From JADLHS01 sp964561105 (GTDB taxonomy: Bacteria > Verrucomicrobiota > Verrucomicrobiia > Limisphaerales > JADLHS01): 64,000 bases of DNA. A program made the position numbers and the translations under genes. The stretch covers positions 74,270 through 138,269 of the forward strand of contig CAZLOH010000008.1 of NCBI GenBank assembly GCA_964561105.1. The letters are read 5' to 3'. Shown piece by piece: positions 1 to 8,591 of this stretch. The notes under the pieces are model-generated. The model searched no databases. It was not told the DNA's origin and saw nothing but the letters and a program-made list of their open reading frames with translations. Positions within the stretch are counted from its first letter, which is position 1, and each line of letters begins with the position of its first letter.

Positions 1-155
1 AAATCAACCGGCAGCCGGTGAAAGACGCCGAGAATGCCGTCGCGTTGACCGATGCCGCGCGCGGCAAACGCATCCTGTTGCGCGTTTACAGCCAGGCCGG
101 GGGAGACGGCAGCACGCGCTATCTGTCCGTCGCCGCGGACACCAAGAAGAAATAA
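1..155 (+). CDS. C-terminal end of a Do/DegP-like serine protease (PDZ part), 5' end outside window
   Basis: Only the last 50 codons are present, in the frame beginning at base 3, ending in TAA at 153-155. The peptide starts INRQPVKDAENAV and continues KRILLRVYSQ and GSTRYLSV. This matches the last strand-helix-strand of a PDZ domain in Do-family (DegP/HtrA) periplasmic proteases, where 'VNRQPV' precedes the final helix and 'LLLV' the last strand. The catalytic domain lies outside the window, so the family call rests on this tail alone. A strong intrinsic terminator follows 20 bases after the stop, so this is probably the last gene of its transcript. A second HtrA-like gene lies at 7309-8412. 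Confidence 0.6.
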   Translation, partial: INRQPVKDAENAVALTDAARGKRILLRVYSQAGGDGSTRYLSVAADTKKK

Positions 156-175
156 TCTGCAATACAGTCCCTCCC

Positions 176-217
176 ATCCGGTCGAAGCACCAAAGGCTCG
201 ACCGGATTTCTTTTTCT
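176..217 (+). terminator. Rho-independent terminator after the Do-like protease
   Basis: A perfect 10-bp inverted repeat (ATCCGGTCGA at 176-185, TCGACCGGAT at 198-207) with a 12-base loop is followed by the T-rich run TTCTTTTTCT. It sits 20 bases after the stop of the upstream gene. Confidence 0.85.
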
Positions 218-469
218 CAACCATGAGGACGAGCCCGCAGTTCAGTTTATGTCAGCCGGGAGCGCACGCGACTTTGTGGGCGGCGGCGGACGCCCGCGGC
301 CGCCGCATCCGAGTGCGCCACCGCGCGCGGTTCAACGCGCGCTGGCGCGTGCGGTCCTCCAATCCAGCACGATGGCAACAAGCTGAAGTTCGCCCATGAA
401 TCCGCCGGCCGGAAATCTCAACTTGTTTTGGTCCCCTTCGTTTCGTATCTCTGTCCGGTCTAACGCAGG
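218..469. other. Intergenic region without a supported gene
   Basis: Between the terminator and the glycosyltransferase I see only very GC-rich sequence with overlapping CGCG/GCGC palindromes around 285-350. Open frames here lack a ribosome-binding site or recognisable product. It should hold the promoter of the next gene, but no clear -35/-10 pair is visible. Confidence 0.5.
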
Positions 470-1276
470 ATGAATCGCACCGTCATCGTCATGCCCACGT
501 TCAATGAACGGGAAAATCTCCCGCGCATGGTGCAACGGCTGCTCGCGCTCTCCGTCCCGGTGGACTTGCTGGTGGTGGACGACAACTCGCCCGACGGCAC
601 GGGCAAACTCGCGGACGAGCTTGCCGCCCAGCACCCGGAAATCCATGTGCTGCATCGCGCGGAAAAAAACGGTCTGGGTCGCGCGTACCTCGCCGGCTTT
701 CAATGGGCTTTGGAACGCGATTACGAATTCATCTTCGAGATGGATGGTGATTTCTCCCACAACCCGGATGACGTGCCGGCCATGCTCGCGGCGGCGGAAA
801 CGGCGGACCTCGTCCTGGGCTCGCGTTACTTGAACGGGATTCGCATCATCAACTGGCCGTTGCACCGGCTGATGTTGAGCAAGGGAGCGGCGCTTTATGT
901 GCGCATCATCACCGGCATGCCAATCACGGATCCGACCGGAGGTTACAAGTGTTTCCGCCGGCGCGCGCTGACGGCGCTGAACCTCGCGGCCGTGCAATCG
1001 AACGGCTACAGTTTTCAGATTGAACTGACGCACAAACTGTGGCGGCAGGGTTATCAGGTGGTGGAAGTGCCAATCATCTTCACCGAACGCGTGAAGGGGC
1101 ACTCCAAAATGTCCGGCAACATTGTGCGCGAGGCGTTGCTCATGGTTTGGCGGCTGTGGTTGCAGAATGGCTGCCGTCGGTCACCCCGATGCGCGCCCGG
1201 AACGATCCCGCCACCGGCCCCGCAGAACGCCCTGGCCGTTGGGGCGGCTGATCCCGCCGCCACGCGCCGGAGTTAA
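470..1276 (+). CDS. Polyprenol monophosphomannose synthase-like GT2 glycosyltransferase
   Basis: 268 aa GT-A fold enzyme. The N-terminus VIVMPTFNERENLPRMV, the VVDDNSPDGT nucleotide-binding strand, the MDGDFSHNP metal-binding segment (about residues 90-98), GSRY and DPTGGYKCFRR are hallmarks of the dolichol-phosphate-mannose synthase branch, which moves mannose from GDP-mannose to a polyprenyl phosphate at the inner membrane. The C-terminal VPIIFTERVKGHSKMS is also typical. There is no C-terminal membrane domain; the last 35 residues are Pro/Ala/Arg-rich and look non-conserved. Its end overlaps the convergent O-antigen ligase gene by 4 bases. It could supply lipid-linked sugar to the membrane glycosyltransferases in cassettes 1 and 2, although it is not next to them. 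Confidence 0.85.
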   Translation: MNRTVIVMPTFNERENLPRMVQRLLALSVPVDLLVVDDNSPDGTGKLADELAAQHPEIHVLHRAEKNGLGRAYLAGFQWALERDYEFIFEMDGDFSHNPDDVPAMLAAAETADLVLGSRYLNGIRIINWPLHRLMLSKGAALYVRIITGMPITDPTGGYKCFRRRALTALNLAAVQSNGYSFQIELTHKLWRQGYQVVEVPIIFTERVKGHSKMSGNIVREALLMVWRLWLQNGCRRSPRCAPGTIPPPAPQNALAVGAADPAATRRS

Positions 1277-3171
1277 GGCAGCTTCTTCCGCAAGGCACGA
1301 CGCCAGGGATCGCGCGCGTCTTCCAGCAACCGCTCGTTGGCGATCTTGAGATTGATCTCGGCGACCGAGTTGCTGGGATGAAAGAGCTGCCAGGAGCGTT
1401 CGAGCCACGGACGGGCGGCGGCATACTCACCGGCGTCCACGTAATGTTTGCCCACGTGCGCCGCCGTGAAATAACCGTTGGGATCCAGTTCGTCGGCCTT
1501 GAGAAACATCGGCTCGGCTTCGCGGTGGTGGCCCTGAAAATCCAGCACCATACCCCAGCCCATGTAGTCGTAGCCGTTGAACGGATTGTTGGTAATCCCG
1601 CGTTGATACCAACCGATGGATTTTTCCGCGAGGCCCGCGTAGTCACCCGTGCCGAGAAAACTCTGGGTGCGATACGCCTCGGCGATCCGGTAGGCCGTGT
1701 CGAAATTGTCTGGCTCGACGGCGTAGGCCTTTTCGAGCGCGTGCGCCTGGGCGAGCGAGGCGGGCGCGGTCAGGGTCGCGCGCTGGAGCAAGGCCCACTC
1801 GCGTCCGAGGCGGACATCCTGTTGCGCGAAAACGGTCACGCAGGCGATCAGGATCAGGCTGGCGAGGCTCTTCACCGGCCAGCCGGCGGAGAACCAGTAG
1901 CGTTCCGTGGCGAACCGCCAATGGCCGCTCAACAACGCCATGAGCGTGACGGCGAGAATCGCGTTGGCCGGGATTTGCAGATTGAAGTCCACCACGGAAT
2001 GGACCAGCAACGCCACCAGCCCGGTGGTGGCGCCGAGCACGAAGGCAAACTTGTTGCTGAGTTTGGAGTTGAAATCACGCTCGCCGCGCCGGACGACTTT
2101 CCAGACTTTGGCGATGCCGATGCCCAAGGCCACCAAGGCCGCGAGCACCATGCTGGTGCCGATGACGCCCCAGTCGGCAAGCGAGTTGAGATACTCGTTG
2201 TGGGCGCGATCCGGTCGCAACTGAATGGACGCGGGCCGATAGGCGCGGAAGCGCAGGTCATAATGGCCCGGCCCCACGCCGACCCAGAAATGGTCGCGCC
2301 ACATGCGCACGGCGGCATCCCACATGTCGTAGCGCATGTCCAGGTCCACGCGCCCGGCGACAATGGACTGGCCGAGTCGCGCCTTGAAAAAGTTCGTCCG
2401 GGTGGCCACCAGCACGCCGCTGCCCAACAGCACCACGAGCAACCCCAGCGCCGCCCACCGGAAACGTCGTTGAAACAGCAGGGTGACGGCCAGAAACACC
2501 AGCGCCACGGCCACCGAAGCCCAGCTTCCCCGTGACGACGTGACCGCGATCCCGGCGATCATGCCCAGGGCGGCATAGCCGAGAAAGATTCGCGTGAGCA
2601 TCCTGGTCCGGCCAACCAACGTGTAGGTCAGCGCCAGTGGCAGCAACATTTCCAGAAAGCCGGCCAGATGGTTGGGCGAGATGTAGGTGCCGCTGCCGCG
2701 TCCTTTGTAGGGCGACGGAATGTTCCAGACGTGCGCCGCGCCGGTGGTGAATTGATACACCGCGTAACCGGAAATCAGCAACGCGAGCACAATGAGCGTG
2801 AAGCTGATGAGCTGGGTGTATTCCTGACGTTGCAGATTATTCAGGATGGCGAAAAACAGCGCGGCATACACGAGGACGCGCAGGAGTTCCTGTCGCCCAA
2901 CGTACTCAACATCACACGTCAGATAGCGGCCGATGGCGTAGGCGACGAACGCGAGGACGATCCAACAAAGCGGCGGCCAGAGGAATTGCGGACGCGGGTT
3001 GAGCCACAGCCGGGCGAGCCAGAGCGCCAGCACGCCGCCCGCGAGCGCCTGGATGATGAGAAAATGCTCCAGGCGCGCCGCCCCCAGCGCCAGCGGACCG
3101 AAGACGAGAATGACCAGAACCAGCGCGAGGATGCCACGCTCGCACCACTGATCGAGAGTCTCGCGGTTCAT
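1273..3171 (-). CDS. O-antigen ligase (Wzy/WaaL) family membrane protein with TPR-like C-terminus
   Basis: 632 aa. About 10-11 hydrophobic segments fill residues 15-450. The large periplasmic loop contains the family features: the SPNHLAGFLEMLLPL segment near residue 165, TSSRGSWAS near 210, and the HNEYLNSLADWGVIG stretch near 325, which holds the conserved His of Wzy_C/WaaL proteins. The last 170 residues are soluble with TPR-like helical pairs (AYRIAEAYRTQ, YDYMGWGMVLDFQGHHREAEPMF, HYVDAGEYAAARPWLERS). Such proteins join or polymerise lipid-linked oligosaccharides on the outer face of the inner membrane. It lies 18 bases after a DUF5989 gene on the same strand, so the two are probably one operon. 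Whether it is a ligase or a polymerase cannot be decided here. Confidence 0.85.
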   Translation of the reverse strand: MNRETLDQWCERGILALVLVILVFGPLALGAARLEHFLIIQALAGGVLALWLARLWLNPRPQFLWPPLCWIVLAFVAYAIGRYLTCDVEYVGRQELLRVLVYAALFFAILNNLQRQEYTQLISFTLIVLALLISGYAVYQFTTGAAHVWNIPSPYKGRGSGTYISPNHLAGFLEMLLPLALTYTLVGRTRMLTRIFLGYAALGMIAGIAVTSSRGSWASVAVALVFLAVTLLFQRRFRWAALGLLVVLLGSGVLVATRTNFFKARLGQSIVAGRVDLDMRYDMWDAAVRMWRDHFWVGVGPGHYDLRFRAYRPASIQLRPDRAHNEYLNSLADWGVIGTSMVLAALVALGIGIAKVWKVVRRGERDFNSKLSNKFAFVLGATTGLVALLVHSVVDFNLQIPANAILAVTLMALLSGHWRFATERYWFSAGWPVKSLASLILIACVTVFAQQDVRLGREWALLQRATLTAPASLAQAHALEKAYAVEPDNFDTAYRIAEAYRTQSFLGTGDYAGLAEKSIGWYQRGITNNPFNGYDYMGWGMVLDFQGHHREAEPMFLKADELDPNGYFTAAHVGKHYVDAGEYAAARPWLERSWQLFHPSNSVAEINLKIANERLLEDARDPWRRALRKKLP

Positions 3172-3189
3172 ACAGGCGGCCGCAATTGC

Positions 3190-3348
3190 CTAAAACAGGC
3201 TGTAAATGAACGGGGCCAACGCCGAACCCTTGGCGAAGATCAACAGCCCGCCGAGCAACAACAGGAAGATGACAATGGGCGCAATCCACCACTTCTTTCG
3301 TTCGCGGAGGAACTCCAGAAACTCTTTGATAATGGCAAACCGGTTCAT
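3190..3348 (-). CDS. DUF5989 family small membrane protein
   Basis: 52 aa, too short for most ORF callers: it starts MNRFAIIKEFLEFLRERKKW and ends GSALAPFIYSLF. An amphipathic basic N-terminus, one hydrophobic segment (WIAPIVIFLLLLGGLLIF, residues 21-38) and the G-S-A-[LV]-A-P-F-I-Y-[ST]-[LI]-F end fit the DUF5989 family. Members are usually found next to SxtJ-type proteins and carbamoyltransferases in polysaccharide or natural-product loci; the function is unknown. Here it precedes an O-antigen ligase by 18 bases on the same strand. ATG start at 3348, TAG stop at 3190-3192. Confidence 0.85.
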   Translation of the reverse strand: MNRFAIIKEFLEFLRERKKWWIAPIVIFLLLLGGLLIFAKGSALAPFIYSLF

Positions 3349-3467
3349 TGCTTGTGGTGAGCTACGATGCCCCGAAGCCGCGCCCGGGTAAAGACTTTTG
3401 CGCTTGGGCGGTCAGTTTCGACACTGTTTCGGCCTGACTGGCGGCAGATCAACCGACACCCAGCGGT

Positions 3468-4670
3468 TCACATTTCCTCCAACGCGGCCGCCAGCCGCTC
3501 ATACTCCATCGGCGAGTTGTAGATCTGCGCCGAAATTCGCAACCAACGCCGCTCCGGTCTGCCAAAGCGCATGAACGGCACCTCGATGCCAAACCGGTCG
3601 TAAAGCGCGAGCTGTTCAGCGTCAATCTTGCCCCCACTGTGGCGACGTTGAAAACGGTCCGGCAGCGGAATCGTGGCGATCGAACCCAGCAGCTTCTCCG
3701 GACACGGCGGCAACACGCCCCAACGCTCGCACAAAATGCGACGGCCCTGCACGACCAGTTCGTGATTCCGCCGCCGCAACTCCGGCCAGCCACCCGGCAA
3801 AAGTTTTCCCATCCAGTGAATCGCCTCGGGCACGCACAACCACGCCGTCGGATCAAACGTCCCTGCCCAATCGAACCGATCCTGAAACGGCGTGAAGCCC
3901 GGTCGCGGACGGTTGTTGCCGTGACTGATGACCGCCGGTTGCACCGCATCCTGTTTGTCCTCGCGCACGTAGAGGAACGCCGCGCCTTTCGGGGCGCACA
4001 CCCATTTGTGCAGATTTGCGGTATAATATGCCGGACGCAGGGCGCGCAGATTCAACGGCAACATGCCCGGCGCGTGCGCTCCATCCACCAGTGTGTCCAC
4101 GCCGCGCGCCTCCAGCTCGCGAATAATTCGTTGCACGGGCAAAATAATCGCCGAATTGCTCGTGACGTGATCGAGCAGACACAGCCGCGTGCGTTTGGTG
4201 ACGGCACGGAGGATCGCCGGCAGGATTTCATCCGCAGACTGGAGCGGAAACGGAACCTGTGCGATGACGAGCTTTGCCCCCGTTCGGATTGCGGCTTCGG
4301 CCAGCACATTCCGGCACGCGTTGTAGTCCAGGCTCGTCGTCAGCAATTCATCGCCGGATTTGAGTCTCAACGAACGCACCACGGCATTGACCCCGGCCGT
4401 CGCATTCGTAACGAAGGCGAGGTCCTTGGGGTTGGCGCCGACAAATCGGGCCAGTGCGCGCCGCGCCGGTTCGAGCCGCTCTTCGTAACGTCGCCAGAGA
4501 AATTGCACCGGCTCGGCTTCCATCCGGGCGCGGAGTTCGGATTGCAGTTGAAGAATCGGCTTCGGACACGCGCCAAAGGAGCCGTGGTTCAGGAAGCTGA
4601 TGCCGCGCGCGAGTTGCCAGTAACGGCGGAACTTCGTGGCGGATGGACGGATGAGAGATTGCGATCGCAC
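3468..4670 (-). CDS. Class V aminotransferase-fold PLP enzyme (isopenicillin-N-epimerase-like)
   Basis: 400 aa, near full length for the family. Visible motifs: FLNHGSFGACP near residue 27 (substrate/phosphate loop), FVTNATAGVNAV near 87, VDGAHAPGMLPL near 198 (the Asp that contacts the PLP pyridine nitrogen), and NLHKWVCAPKGAAFL near 222 with the Schiff-base lysine. The late WLRISAQIYNSPMEYERL segment is the usual end of the family. Members include isopenicillin N epimerase and many uncharacterised enzymes near cysteine desulfurases; the substrate cannot be named. The start is GTG at 4670 because there is no in-frame ATG before residue 50. It is convergent with nothing and 118 bases from the divergent DUF1080 gene. 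Confidence 0.8.
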   Translation of the reverse strand: MRSQSLIRPSATKFRRYWQLARGISFLNHGSFGACPKPILQLQSELRARMEAEPVQFLWRRYEERLEPARRALARFVGANPKDLAFVTNATAGVNAVVRSLRLKSGDELLTTSLDYNACRNVLAEAAIRTGAKLVIAQVPFPLQSADEILPAILRAVTKRTRLCLLDHVTSNSAIILPVQRIIRELEARGVDTLVDGAHAPGMLPLNLRALRPAYYTANLHKWVCAPKGAAFLYVREDKQDAVQPAVISHGNNRPRPGFTPFQDRFDWAGTFDPTAWLCVPEAIHWMGKLLPGGWPELRRRNHELVVQGRRILCERWGVLPPCPEKLLGSIATIPLPDRFQRRHSGGKIDAEQLALYDRFGIEVPFMRFGRPERRWLRISAQIYNSPMEYERLAAALEEM

Positions 4671-4788
4671 CCGAAAAGTTTAGCGATTGACGGAGAAAAG
4701 GCCATCCCACAGCCACTCGACCGAAAGCGCTTCCGGGCGCGATGGAAAAAGGCGTTGACCTCGGGAGCAAATCGCGCAGAGTTCCCGC

Positions 4789-5478
4789 ATGAAATCCAGC
4801 CGCCGATGGTTGAACCCGACATTCATGGCAATCGGATTGTTCGTTGCGCTGGGCGGCCTGGCGATGGCGGCGGCGGCGGGCGATTGGCAGGTGTTGTTTG
4901 ATGGCAAGGACACGAGCGCGTGGCGGGCTTACCGCGGCAAAGGATTCCCGACCGCCGGCTGGGACGTGCAGGATGGCTGTTTGCATCTGCAACCCGGCGG
5001 CAAGGGCGGAGACCTGGTTTCGGTGGCAACCTTTGAAAATTTTGAATTCGAGTGGGAATGGAAGCTCGCCCCCAAGGGCAACAATGGCGTCAAATACTTC
5101 GTCACCGAATCACGTCCCACCGCGCCGGGACACGAGTATCAAATGGTGGACGACAGCACGGTGTCCGATCCAATTTATCGCACCGCCACCTTTTACGACG
5201 TCCTGCCGGTGCAAGTGCCCACCAAGGTGAAGCCTCCAGGCGAATGGAATCAGTCCCGCATCGTCGTGCAAGGCCATCACATCGAACACTGGTTGAACGG
5301 CGTGAAGGTGCTCACCTACGAGCTGGGCAGCGCGGAAGTGAAGGCGGCGCTGGCGGAAAGCAAGTTCAAGCACGAGCCGGGTTTTGGCGACAAGATCAAG
5401 GGCCACCTCATGCTGACCAATCACCACGACGAAACCTGGTATCGTCACCTGCGCGCCCGGGAATTGTCACCGAAGTAA
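4789..5478 (+). CDS. Secreted DUF1080 protein (3-keto-disaccharide hydrolase domain)
   Basis: 229 aa with a signal peptide (MKSSRRWLNPTFMAIGLFVALGGLAMA split over residues 1-27, cleavage after AMA or AAA). The rest is one concanavalin-like DUF1080 domain: WQVLFDGKDTSAWRAY at the start, FEFEWEWKLAPKGNNGVKYFV with the conserved Asn-Gly-Val/Ile core, the GHEYQMVDD metal/substrate segment, and GHLMLTNHHDETWYRHLRARE in place of the usual 'LQDHGDPVWFRNIRIR' end. Some DUF1080 proteins hydrolyse 3-keto-glycosides in the periplasm; others are carbohydrate-binding. The family is very common in Verrucomicrobiota and Planctomycetota. It appears to be transcribed alone, divergent from the aminotransferase. 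Confidence 0.88.
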   Translation: MKSSRRWLNPTFMAIGLFVALGGLAMAAAAGDWQVLFDGKDTSAWRAYRGKGFPTAGWDVQDGCLHLQPGGKGGDLVSVATFENFEFEWEWKLAPKGNNGVKYFVTESRPTAPGHEYQMVDDSTVSDPIYRTATFYDVLPVQVPTKVKPPGEWNQSRIVVQGHHIEHWLNGVKVLTYELGSAEVKAALAESKFKHEPGFGDKIKGHLMLTNHHDETWYRHLRARELSPK

Positions 5479-5532
5479 CCGAGCAACGGCACGCCCGGCC
5501 CTGACGGGGCGGAGTTGCCGAGCCCGAGGCTG

Positions 5533-7197
5533 TCATCGAATCCGCTTCGCCCGCAAATCCCGACCGTTCTGGTGCAGCACCAGTTCGTTGACCTCGCCTT
5601 GGGCATCTTTCACGAAGGTAATCTGGGCATCCACCGCCTGGTAAAAAAATTCGGTTTCGGATTCGGGAAAAATCTCCAGAAAACTTTGCCCGGTGAGCCG
5701 CGCCGTGAGGCGGTCGCCTGCTTTGCGAATCGTGAACACCGCGCCCGGCGCGAGTTCGTATTCGCCGACCAGGCGATCATACAATTTGGGATCCAGCTTG
5801 ACCGCCCGCCGTTCCTGCGGTGGCGCATCGGAAATTTTCCGCGCGGTTTGATCCACGCCATTCTGGTGCAACACCAATTCAGTCGCCCGCCCGGCGGCGA
5901 CGTAGAAAGTGATCCGGGCATCCACAACCTTGTAGAAAAAATTTGTTTCCGACTCCGCAAAAATTTCGACGTACGACTGGCCGGTGAGTTGGGCAAGCAA
6001 CCGGCTGCCGTCCCGGCGCAGGTTAAAGAACACGCCGGGCGCCAGTTGGTAACGGCCCACGTAGCGATCCAAAATTTCCGGCTGAAGTTGAGTCCCCGTG
6101 CGTTTCGCCGCCGGCTCATCCCCGGCCAGCGGGTATTTCGAGTCCAACAGATGAAAACCAATATCGTCGAAAGACCGGGCGGAATTGGCCAGCACCACGA
6201 CCGCGCGGCGGGTGGCCGGATTGAACCCGATGAATGAATGGTAACCGCCCGTGCCTCCGTTGTGCCAAACAACCCTGGCCTCGTGCTGCTCGGCGATGTG
6301 CCAGCCCAAACCGATTTTCATCCGCGTGCCGGCGTCGCGTTGCGGCTGTTGGGCCAGGCGCAGGGCAGGCGCGAGCGCGGTCGGAGCCAATTCCAAATTC
6401 GCCTCGAGGAACTTCAGCAGATCATTGGCCGAAGAACGCAACGCACCGGCACCCGCCAGCGTGGGCAGATCCCAATTCCTGGCGGACGCACCGGCAGCGT
6501 CATGACCCGGCGCCAATCGCTGCTTCGCGGAGGGCGAAAGCGTGATGAACGTGTTCGTCATCCCCAGTGGCCGGCAGACGCGTTCGCGCACCAACGCCTC
6601 GTAGTTCGTTCCCGCCTTCAGCGCCAGAATGTGCCCGAGCAGCCCGACGCCCAAATTGGAGTATTCATACTTGGCGCCGATATCACGGGTTGGTTTGAAC
6701 TCCGACAGGAACTCATACATCTGCTGCACCGTGTAATCCGCGTACGGATTCTCCGGGTCGGCCGGAACCATGTTGTCCGGCAGGCGCGGCAAAGCGGAAG
6801 TGTGTGTGGCCAGATCGAGCAACGTAATCTGGCGGCCCTTACGTTCCGGCGTTTTCACCGACGCGGGAAGAAACCTGGCGATCGGATCGTCCAGCTTCAC
6901 TTCGTTTCGCGATACCGCCTCCGCCAGAAGCAATCCGGTGAACACCTTGGTGACCGAGCCAATTTCAAAGAGGGTGTCGCCGTCCACCGCCGGAGCTGGC
7001 TCAGCTTTGGCGCAAATGATACTCCGCCGGTTTTCATCCTGGATGCCGACCACGATAGCGACTCCGTTGCCCGCCGCGGCGGCGCGCTGGTTGAGCAACG
7101 ATTGCAGCTCGGCCTCGCTCATTTTGGCTGAATCCGCCGCGCCCGTGCCGGCCCACGGTATCAAGAGTGCGGCGAACAGGATGGGTTGCCATTTCAT
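5533..7197 (-). CDS. Secreted serine beta-lactamase-like hydrolase with duplicated C-terminal domain
   Basis: 554 aa from the ATG at 7197, which gives a good signal peptide (MKWQPILFAALLIPWAGTGA); an in-frame start 15 bases upstream is less likely. Class C beta-lactamase/DD-peptidase fold with S81-V-T-K84 (S-x-x-K), the YSN triad (EYSNLGVGLLG) and HNGGTGGYHSF in place of K-T-G. The C-terminus holds two tandem copies of a ~85-residue domain resembling DUF3471: both contain 'DR(Y/L)VG.Y.LAPG', 'LTGQS..EIF.ESET.FFY..VDA.ITF' and 'LVLHQNG'. The duplication is unmistakable by eye. Probable periplasmic esterase or peptidase; the substrate is unknown. It reads towards DUF1080 and is probably monocistronic. 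Confidence 0.88.
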   Translation of the reverse strand: MKWQPILFAALLIPWAGTGAADSAKMSEAELQSLLNQRAAAAGNGVAIVVGIQDENRRSIICAKAEPAPAVDGDTLFEIGSVTKVFTGLLLAEAVSRNEVKLDDPIARFLPASVKTPERKGRQITLLDLATHTSALPRLPDNMVPADPENPYADYTVQQMYEFLSEFKPTRDIGAKYEYSNLGVGLLGHILALKAGTNYEALVRERVCRPLGMTNTFITLSPSAKQRLAPGHDAAGASARNWDLPTLAGAGALRSSANDLLKFLEANLELAPTALAPALRLAQQPQRDAGTRMKIGLGWHIAEQHEARVVWHNGGTGGYHSFIGFNPATRRAVVVLANSARSFDDIGFHLLDSKYPLAGDEPAAKRTGTQLQPEILDRYVGRYQLAPGVFFNLRRDGSRLLAQLTGQSYVEIFAESETNFFYKVVDARITFYVAAGRATELVLHQNGVDQTARKISDAPPQERRAVKLDPKLYDRLVGEYELAPGAVFTIRKAGDRLTARLTGQSFLEIFPESETEFFYQAVDAQITFVKDAQGEVNELVLHQNGRDLRAKRIR

Positions 7198-7308
7198 AAT
7201 GCCATCTCTCAATGTCTTGAGACTTGTGATTACAGCAATTGGCTGCGGACCGCAGCAGGAAAATCACGCGTCTGTGGCGGATGGCAAATTCACACGGCCG
7301 CGCCTCAT

Positions 7309-8412
7309 TCAATTGTTCCTCGCGCGCGATTCCTCCGGCCTGATCTCTAGCGCCAGTTTCTCATGGTGCCGGATGACTGTGAGCGACGAGAGCACCCCGG
7401 CCCGCGCCCCGGTGAGTTGCTTGTGCAAATCATCAATGCCCGCGACTGGCTGGCCGTTGAACTCCACCACGATGTCGCCTTCGCGCAAACCCGCGCGACT
7501 CGCCGGGCTGCCCGGTTCGACGCTCAGCACGAGCAGGCCAGTTTCGTTCGGCAGATTGAAGAACCGCACCACGCGCCGATGGATTTTCGCCGTCTGCCCG
7601 CCCACGCCGAGGTAGCTGCGCCACACCACGCCGTCCTTGATCAACCAGCCCGCGATGATCTTGGCCGTGTTGATGGCAATGGCAAAGCACAAGCCTTGCG
7701 CCGGCAGAATCACCATCGTGTTCACGCCGATGACTTCGCCGCGCGAACTGACCAGCGGCCCGCCCGAGTTGCCCGGGTTCAACGCCGCATCGGTCTGCAC
7801 CAGGTTGTCCATCAGCCGGCCCGATTGCGCCCGGAATGAGCGGCCCAATGCGCTCACCACCCCCGCCGTCACCGTGTATTGAAAGCCGTAGGGATTGCCG
7901 ATGGCGATGGCGAGCTGGCCCACGCGAAGTTGGTTGGAATCCCCGAGCCGCACCGGCTTCAGGTTCGGCGCATAAATGCGGATCACCGCCAGGTCCGTAT
8001 CCGGGTCCGTGCCGACCAGATGCGCATCCGGCCGACGGCCGTCCGCGAGCGTGACTTCAAGCCGCTCCGCGCCGTGGACGACATGACTGTTCGTGAGAAT
8101 AAAACCGTCCGGCGTGATGATGAAACCCGAGCCGCTCCCGACACCCGCTTGCTCTCCGCGCCGCCCGCCCTGCTTGAAGACCTCAATCTTCACCACGGAC
8201 GGACTGACCGTCTCCGCCGCCGTGGTGACCGCATTGGAATACGCATCCAGTAGCAGCGACGCCTCGTCGCTCGGCTGTGGCTGCGACGCCCCCGTCGCCG
8301 GATTCGCGGAGCCAGGTGGCTCGATGCCGCCAGATGATGCGCCGACGGCGGCGCACTCACCCCAGGGCGACGGGGCGTCGCCGCCACTCAAATCTCTCTC
8401 GCTCGTGTTCAT
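7309..8412 (-). CDS. HtrA-like trypsin/PDZ serine protease without recognisable signal peptide
   Basis: 367 aa. The trypsin-like domain spans about residues 65-255 with catalytic triad His110 (ILTNSHVVHG), Asp140 (DPDTDLAVI) and Ser216 (NPGNSGGPL). One PDZ domain follows (GLLVLSVEPGSPASRAGLREGD, then DDLHKQL). The first 50 residues (MNTSERDLSGGDAPSPWGEC...) are Gly/Pro/Ser-rich with no hydrophobic segment, so the usual Sec signal or anchor of S1C proteases is missing. It may be cytoplasmic, or the N-terminus may have been replaced by repeat DNA. A 49-bp tandem duplication sits just upstream (8431-8528). Confidence 0.87.
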   Translation of the reverse strand: MNTSERDLSGGDAPSPWGECAAVGASSGGIEPPGSANPATGASQPQPSDEASLLLDAYSNAVTTAAETVSPSVVKIEVFKQGGRRGEQAGVGSGSGFIITPDGFILTNSHVVHGAERLEVTLADGRRPDAHLVGTDPDTDLAVIRIYAPNLKPVRLGDSNQLRVGQLAIAIGNPYGFQYTVTAGVVSALGRSFRAQSGRLMDNLVQTDAALNPGNSGGPLVSSRGEVIGVNTMVILPAQGLCFAIAINTAKIIAGWLIKDGVVWRSYLGVGGQTAKIHRRVVRFFNLPNETGLLVLSVEPGSPASRAGLREGDIVVEFNGQPVAGIDDLHKQLTGARAGVLSSLTVIRHHEKLALEIRPEESRARNN

Positions 8413-8430
8413 AACCGCTCAACCATTCAA

Positions 8431-8528
8431 ACAACTGCGCCAACAGAGAGCGGGATTGGGGAGATGTCAAATGGCGCGGACAACTGCGCCAACAGAGAGC
8501 GGGATTGGGGAGATGTCAAATGGCGCGG
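8431..8528. repeat. Tandem duplication of a 49-bp unit
   Basis: Two identical adjacent 49-bp copies (8431-8479 and 8480-8528), beginning ACAACTGCGCCAACAGAGAG. They lie 18 bases upstream of the HtrA-like start codon and so in its probable promoter/5' leader region. Confidence 0.95.
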
Positions 8529-8591
8529 ACGGTAGGGACTTCGCGCTGCGGTACCTCCTGTCCGTGAATGTTGCAGCCAAATCCTGGTAGC

